The notes under the pieces are model-generated. The model had not been told where the DNA came from, did no database searches, and saw nothing but the letters and a program-made list of their open reading frames with translations. The position numbers and the translations under genes were made by a program. This document shows, piece after piece, positions 7,914 to 11,564 of a stretch of 11,564 bases of DNA. The DNA comes from JBBIII01 sp037446575. Lineage in GTDB: Bacteria > Bacteroidota > Ignavibacteria > UBA10030. Where the stretch lies: the NCBI GenBank assembly GCA_037446575.1, contig JBBIII010000074.1, forward strand, positions 1 to 11,564, in the 5' to 3' direction. Every line of letters begins with the position of its first letter. The stretch's first letter is position 1.

Positions 7914-7918
7914 TTAAA
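7905..7918. repeat. 14-bp AT-only palindrome upstream of the membrane-protein gene
   Basis: TTTAATTAATTAAA is a perfect palindrome ending 19 bases before the ATG at 7938. A second interrupted palindrome, TTTGA-T-TCAAA, lies at 7880-7890. Their position suits an operator. Because the sequence is only A and T in an AT-rich gap, chance is a serious alternative. Confidence 0.22.
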
Positions 7919-7937
7919 TCACTATACAAGAGTAATT

Positions 7938-9032
7938 ATGTGGAAATCGTCAGAAGGCAGTACTTCGCAGCTTATTCAATTGGCTGTTGGTTATTTTATT
8001 TTTTATGTCATAACCGGAATCAGTGTTAAATATTTTACAGGTTATACCGCGCTTGGATATCCGGGAATGATCGATCTCGAATATCTTATTTACAGCACTT
8101 TTGGAGGTTGTACTATTGCATTATCAGTAGTTTTGGTATTAAGGTGGTATCGAATTACATCTTATAAAACGACATCTTGGGGCAAGTTGCAAATTCCGCA
8201 GGAGATAATGTATATTATCCCTTCGGGTGTATGCACGGCAGTAATAATTCCTACGACCACGCTAATGTATATGCTTCCAATTTCTGTAATGATTGCAATG
8301 GTTATAATGAGGGCAAGCGTAATAATTATTAGCCGTGCGGTTGACGCTATTCAAATCAAGCAAGGGATACTTAAGAAAAAAGTTTATTGGGAAGAAAATG
8401 TTGCCGTAATATTTGCGCTATTTGCCGCAGCGACTAATCTTTTTTGGATCAATCCCGGCGATTTTGATTTTGTTCAATCTTTGCCGGCAGTAATTATACT
8501 TACCAGCTATATAATTGCATACTCGTTTCGTATATATATTATGAATTATTATAAGAACACGAGACCTAAAGGAGTAAAGTTGGACAACAAAGGTTTTTTT
8601 GCAATTGAACAAATAACTGCTTCGATGGTTATATTTATAGTTGTTTATTTTCTTTTCAATTCATCTAATTGGTTTCAAACAACAAATGAACAGCTCCTGC
8701 TTTTTAAGAACTCGATTGCTAATCCGCATCACCAATGGCACTGGGCGGTAATTGCCGGGTTTTCGTTCGGAATAGTTTCGTTTTTTTCTGTATTTTTATT
8801 TATGTTCAAAGGGCGAACAGCTACATTTGCTGGACTTGTCAATCGGCTAACATCGCTTATTGCCGGAACCACAGCAACTTTAATTTCATATTTTGCATTT
8901 CATGGCAAATTCCCTAAAATGCAAGATTGGATATCGCTAATATTTATTCTAATAGCTGTTGGGTTCTTATCGCGGGCAGAAAAGAGACGAACGCGAGAAC
9001 TTATTATTGAACATGAAATAGCGGCAAAATAA
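7938..9032 (+). CDS. polytopic membrane protein, DMT/EamA-like transporter candidate
   Basis: The 364-residue product is an inner-membrane protein with about ten hydrophobic segments. They lie near residues 12-31, 47-70, 88-108, 112-131, 152-170, 181-203, 226-241, 268-290, 295-320 and 330-345. A ten-helix layout with small-residue-rich helices and a short basic C-terminal tail (EKRRTREL) suits the drug/metabolite transporter superfamily. The segment MLPISVMIAMVIMRASVIIISR (about 112-133) and the conserved-looking loop KKKVYWEENVAV (147-158) resemble EamA-related proteins, but I cannot name a subfamily or substrate. The ATG has only a weak AGAG upstream. It stands alone on the plus strand after a 459-bp gap and ends 11 bp from the convergent P-loop gene. 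Neither neighbour indicates what it carries. Confidence 0.65.
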   Translation: MWKSSEGSTSQLIQLAVGYFIFYVITGISVKYFTGYTALGYPGMIDLEYLIYSTFGGCTIALSVVLVLRWYRITSYKTTSWGKLQIPQEIMYIIPSGVCTAVIIPTTTLMYMLPISVMIAMVIMRASVIIISRAVDAIQIKQGILKKKVYWEENVAVIFALFAAATNLFWINPGDFDFVQSLPAVIILTSYIIAYSFRIYIMNYYKNTRPKGVKLDNKGFFAIEQITASMVIFIVVYFLFNSSNWFQTTNEQLLLFKNSIANPHHQWHWAVIAGFSFGIVSFFSVFLFMFKGRTATFAGLVNRLTSLIAGTTATLISYFAFHGKFPKMQDWISLIFILIAVGFLSRAEKRRTRELIIEHEIAAK

Positions 9033-9050
9033 ATTTGATAAAATTATTTT
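9026..9050. terminator. AT-only imperfect hairpin over two convergent stop codons
   Basis: AAAATAAATTT (9026-9036) and AAAATTATTTT (9040-9050) can pair at 10 of 11 positions around the loop GAT. The structure covers the stops of both convergent genes, where a shared bidirectional terminator would be expected. With no G-C pairs the stem is weak, so this is tentative. Confidence 0.22.
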
Positions 9051-9754
9051 CTCAAATTCCATAGTTTAGTTGTCGCTTTTTCTAATTCTTCGGCAATCAA
9101 TTTTGCGTCGGCTGTCTTTTCGGGCATATTTTCGAAAATTGCATAAGGAACTTTGAATCCACGAACTTCAATATGATTCGGGTTTTTCTTTTCTATTTCT
9201 TCCCAGTCATTTGTTTTATAATAAAATTCCATCTTCTCGTCCGGTAATGAGTGGTACAGAATAGAATCCTCCTGCCCCGGACGCGCACGCTTCCGGTTTC
9301 GCCTTACTGATTCTTCGTAATCTACTTTTATATAAAGTAAGGATGCTTTCTCAAGCATTTCATCAGGTAATAAGGTCAGCGCCTGATGAATTGCATTTTT
9401 GCCGCCGCGTGCAAATTCTACAAGCGAGGTTAATTTTTCATGATATGCAGGGTCTTTTAATACTTTTTTCTTGTAATCTAAAGCAAGACGTTTAATATAT
9501 AAATCCCAAATGTATTGATCTTTGAACCAATATTTCTCATCGCTCCATACGCGTGGTTTGCCCATTTGAGTCATAAGATCATCAAGTTCAAAAGTTTCCC
9601 AAACGTATAAGAAATCATCAAGCTCTTCAAAATTTGCAATATGATATTTTTCTAATCGGATTATCGGATCGCACTTTTTCAGGAAATCAATTACTTCAGA
9701 TTTACCAGCGGCAGGCCTGCCTGTTATTATTAAAATTGGGAAATGACTAATCAT
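9044..9754 (-). CDS. P-loop NTPase, kinase-like, unknown substrate
   Basis: This 236-residue cytoplasmic protein begins with a beta strand and a Walker A motif, GRPAAGKS (12-19). A nucleoside/nucleotide-kinase type of fold is suggested by a later hydrophobic strand ending in a charged turn (LLYIKVDYEES, about 139-149). It is followed at once by a basic stretch RRNRKRARPG (151-160), like the LID region of small-molecule kinases. A second acidic/aromatic region (about 42-85, with WETFELDD and KYWFKDQYIW) probably binds the substrate. No signal peptide or membrane segment is seen. I do not recognise the exact family, so phosphorylation of a small molecule is inference from fold-level features. 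It lies 14 bp after the nucleotidase gene, with AAGGAG (9760-9765) five bases before its ATG, so the two are almost certainly co-transcribed. It ends 11 bp from the convergent membrane-protein gene. Confidence 0.6.
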   Translation of the reverse strand: MISHFPILIITGRPAAGKSEVIDFLKKCDPIIRLEKYHIANFEELDDFLYVWETFELDDLMTQMGKPRVWSDEKYWFKDQYIWDLYIKRLALDYKKKVLKDPAYHEKLTSLVEFARGGKNAIHQALTLLPDEMLEKASLLYIKVDYEESVRRNRKRARPGQEDSILYHSLPDEKMEFYYKTNDWEEIEKKNPNHIEVRGFKVPYAIFENMPEKTADAKLIAEELEKATTKLWNLRK

Positions 9755-9759
9755 CTTTG

Positions 9760-9765
9760 CTCCTT
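9760..9765 (-). promoter_or_regulatory. ribosome binding site of the P-loop gene
   Basis: AAGGAG lies five bases upstream of the ATG at 9754, inside the 14-bp gap after the nucleotidase stop. It is one of the strongest Shine-Dalgarno sequences in the window and fixes this start. Confidence 0.75.
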
Positions 9766-9768
9766 AAT

Positions 9769-11274
9769 TTATTTTACGTTTTTTATTCTTTTTCCATTTA
9801 TAGGTAATATTTCTTTGACTTCACGGATTTTTTTCTCGACAGCAGAGAAGACAGTTTGATTTAGGTAAGTAATATTTGGCGTTTCAATTCCTAAATAACG
9901 CTTCGCTTCGCCCATAAAATAATCGCTTGCCGCGCCAATATATGTTTTATTTAGTTCCAATAGTTTTCCATTTACGGTAACCAGAATAAACTCGATGCCG
10001 CCGTTTTTGCTTTTCTTCCACTCGCATTGAATTCCCGATGTAAGAACATCTGATTTATTTAATATTGTATATTCAATTATTGATTGAATTTGCTTTCCGG
10101 TAAGCTCAAATTTGACTAAAATATTTCGGAATGGAAGTATTTCGAATAAATCTTTCTTTGTTATTGGTCCGGCGGATTTATCTTTTCTAATTCCGCTTGG
10201 ATTCATAAATCCTACGTCTGCGTTAGCGGCTTCGCGTTGCGCATCTGTAATAAAATTTCCAATATCCGTTTCACCGCGGCCTCTTTTCCAGTCGGTTTTA
10301 AGCAGTCCAATTACTTCTGAAAAATCCTTATCAATTTGTTCTTTAATGGAATCGATAAACCGCGAGAGATCAGTTTTAGGTCTTTCTGCGTTATACCATA
10401 AAGGAATAAGTTTTCCGTCGTGCGCCGTAATTTTCTTATTTTCTATAGTCAAATCTAAAACGCCGAGATATTCGCAGTTCGATCCAGCTTGTGCTATCAG
10501 AACATTGTTGATTTTTTTAGGATTTCTTAAACGTGTATGCGAATGCCCGCCAAGAATTACATCGAGACCAGTTGCATGCATTGCTAAAATTGAATCATCA
10601 TCAACTCCCTGGTGTGTTAATGCAATTTGCAAGTCTGTTAATGGAATTAATTTATCTAAAATTCGTTTTACTGTTTCGATTGGCGACAAAATTTTAATTC
10701 CTGCACTGCTATTTTTGTTGACGAGATTATAGAAATCACTCGATATAATTCCAATCAAGCCGATTTTTAACCCGTTTTTTTCAATTATGATAAATTCGCG
10801 ATTATTAACTGGGAAATTTCCAGAACTGTCGGTTACATTTGCCGATATAGTTGGAAATTTTGCAATTTGTGTAAGCTTACGTAAGTTATCCACAGAAATA
10901 TCAAAATCGTGATTGCCTGGCGTCCAAGCACTATAACCTATACGGTTCATCATCTCGAATAACGCTCCGCCTTCAGCTCCTTTATAGACATATTCTGTAA
11001 TTGGATTTCCCGTCATTACGTCTCCATTGTCAACAAGTATAGTCGCGCTTTTTACTTTTCGTAAGCTGTCAACAATAAAGTATAGCTCGTTATATCCACC
11101 GATTAGCGGTTTTGGATCTCCCTTTACCCAAAATGCTTCATGCGGAATAAAATTAGCGTGCATATCATTTGTATGAAGCAATGATATTGTTTTCGGCTGG
11201 GCAAGTAAAATCGTTGTTTCTAAAAAGTAAAAGATAAAAATACAAGCAATCAATTTGATATTTGAATTGTGCAT
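9769..11274 (-). CDS. exported 5'-nucleotidase / UshA-family metallophosphoesterase
   Basis: The family hydrolyses phosphate from nucleotides and related compounds such as UDP-sugars or cyclic nucleotides, usually in the periplasm. The 501-residue product has an N-terminal signal peptide (basic start, hydrophobic 8-24, likely cut after LLAQ near residue 26). The calcineurin-like metal-binding domain shows HTNDMHA (Asp37, His39), NGD (Asp85), GNHDFD (Asn121, His122), THQGVD (His221) and GGHSH (His244, His246). All dinuclear-metal ligands therefore appear present. The C-terminal 5'-nucleotidase domain follows, with ETDIGNFITDA (335-345), NPSGIR (358-363) and ASDYFMGE (449-456). No lipobox cysteine or membrane anchor is seen. 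The ATG at 11274 has AGGAG five bases upstream. It is the first gene of a probable operon with the P-loop kinase-like gene 14 bp downstream. Substrate preference cannot be set from sequence. Confidence 0.9.
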   Translation of the reverse strand: MHNSNIKLIACIFIFYFLETTILLAQPKTISLLHTNDMHANFIPHEAFWVKGDPKPLIGGYNELYFIVDSLRKVKSATILVDNGDVMTGNPITEYVYKGAEGGALFEMMNRIGYSAWTPGNHDFDISVDNLRKLTQIAKFPTISANVTDSSGNFPVNNREFIIIEKNGLKIGLIGIISSDFYNLVNKNSSAGIKILSPIETVKRILDKLIPLTDLQIALTHQGVDDDSILAMHATGLDVILGGHSHTRLRNPKKINNVLIAQAGSNCEYLGVLDLTIENKKITAHDGKLIPLWYNAERPKTDLSRFIDSIKEQIDKDFSEVIGLLKTDWKRGRGETDIGNFITDAQREAANADVGFMNPSGIRKDKSAGPITKKDLFEILPFRNILVKFELTGKQIQSIIEYTILNKSDVLTSGIQCEWKKSKNGGIEFILVTVNGKLLELNKTYIGAASDYFMGEAKRYLGIETPNITYLNQTVFSAVEKKIREVKEILPINGKRIKNVK

Positions 11275-11279
11275 ACAAA

Positions 11280-11284
11280 CTCCT
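11280..11284 (-). promoter_or_regulatory. ribosome binding site of the nucleotidase gene
   Basis: AGGAG stands five bases before the ATG at 11274 and supports this start, which also yields a complete signal peptide. Confidence 0.7.
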
Positions 11285-11442
11285 AAAAAAGTAAAGCAAA
11301 TTTTCTGAATTTAAGATACATATATTTAGCGTATTTTGGAAGTGTGGTTTTTTAATTTATGAACTTTGTATTATCTTTATTGTAGCGTTTAAAAAATTTA
11401 TGAGCAAAGTTTGAATTTTTTCATTTCATTTATTAATCAGTT

Positions 11443-11564
11443 ATGAGACTCCGAACAATATTTTATCTCCTGTTGTATGTTTTTTTTGTTTTCAATTGTT
11501 CTTTCGGAGGAAGCAAGCAATGGAATAAAACGAATGGTCCATTTGGAGGGTTTGTCCAGGCAAT
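11443..11564 (+). CDS. exported protein, N-terminal fragment; probable beta-propeller protein
   Basis: The gene runs off the right edge after 40 complete codons. It starts with a signal sequence (MRLRTIFYLLLYVFFVF). Cys19 follows in the context VFNCSFGG, a loose lipobox, so the product may be a lipoprotein or simply secreted. The mature start, QWNKTNGPFGGFVQA (26-40), resembles the opening of Ignavibacteria/Bacteroidota proteins built of BNR/sortilin-type or two-component-regulator-type beta-propeller repeats, where a W..TNGP.GG motif introduces the first blade. That reading is from recognition of style; the repeats themselves lie outside the window. It is divergent from the nucleotidase across 168 bp. 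TATCTTTA at 11372-11379 resembles a Bacteroidota -7 element, but no properly spaced TTTG accompanies it. No Shine-Dalgarno sequence is evident. Confidence 0.6.
   Translation, partial: MRLRTIFYLLLYVFFVFNCSFGGSKQWNKTNGPFGGFVQA

Larger units (their letters stand above)
7479..7937. other. 459-bp gap between tkt and a membrane-protein gene
   Basis: No large gene is visible on either strand. The gap contains a short GC-rich patch directly after the tkt stop and two adjacent perfect stem-loops. It also contains one possible 48-codon ORF and an AT-only palindrome just before the next gene. Each is listed separately. A 62-codon frame at 7652-7840 has poor composition, overlaps the stem-loops and was not accepted. 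The tkt 3' end and the promoter of the membrane-protein gene must lie here, but I could not place a convincing promoter. Confidence 0.6.

Noticed and set aside
10112..10732. 206-codon plus-strand frame inside the nucleotidase gene
   Set aside because: It is antisense to a gene with clear catalytic motifs in the other strand and shows no recognisable protein of its own.
1..11564. Search by eye for CRISPR repeats, tRNA genes, insertion sequences, toxin-antitoxin or defence genes
   Set aside because: No regularly spaced repeats, cloverleaf-like sequences, transposase motifs or recognisable defence proteins were found.

Overview
The window looks like ordinary chromosomal DNA from an AT-rich, Gram-negative bacterium of the Bacteroidota/Chlorobiota/Ignavibacteriota group. 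A Kdo transferase (WaaA) shows that the cell makes lipid A/LPS, and its motif variants (RYDVWP, GSTWPEDE) resemble Bacteroidota-type WaaA. The tkt upstream region carries a Bacteroidota-style promoter candidate. The truncated gene at the right edge opens like the secreted beta-propeller proteins common in Ignavibacteria. This placement rests on recognition of sequence style, not on a tree, and is moderate at best. No rRNA, tRNA, insertion sequence, CRISPR array or phage gene is visible.

Left block (98-5148, minus strand): transcription runs waaA -> larC -> priA with gaps of 33 and 23 bp, so this is probably one operon. The three products do unrelated jobs: Kdo transfer to lipid A, nickel insertion into the nickel-pincer nucleotide cofactor, and replication restart. 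The three longest readable frames all extend upstream of the most likely starts. Homology and spacing favour internal ATG starts at 2644 (priA), 3834 (larC) and 5148 (waaA). Positions 14-88 may hold the tail of a plus-strand gene converging on priA, but its frame is broken by a stop.

Centre (5149-7937): a 341-bp divergent region with a candidate promoter leads into a complete transketolase gene. After it comes a 459-bp gap with no convincing large gene. That gap holds two neighbouring perfect stem-loops, a possible 48-residue ORF and an AT-only palindrome next to the following gene.

Right block (7938-11564): a plus-strand polytopic membrane protein of DMT/EamA-like character converges, 11 bp apart, on a two-gene minus-strand operon. 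That operon encodes an exported 5'-nucleotidase/UshA-type metallophosphoesterase followed by a cytoplasmic P-loop kinase-like protein of unknown substrate. A divergent, truncated plus-strand gene for an exported protein starts at 11443.

Most of the window is housekeeping. I see no clear new multi-gene system. The items most worth a second look are the nucleotidase/P-loop pair, the structured gap downstream of tkt with its small ORF, and larC without its usual partners nearby.
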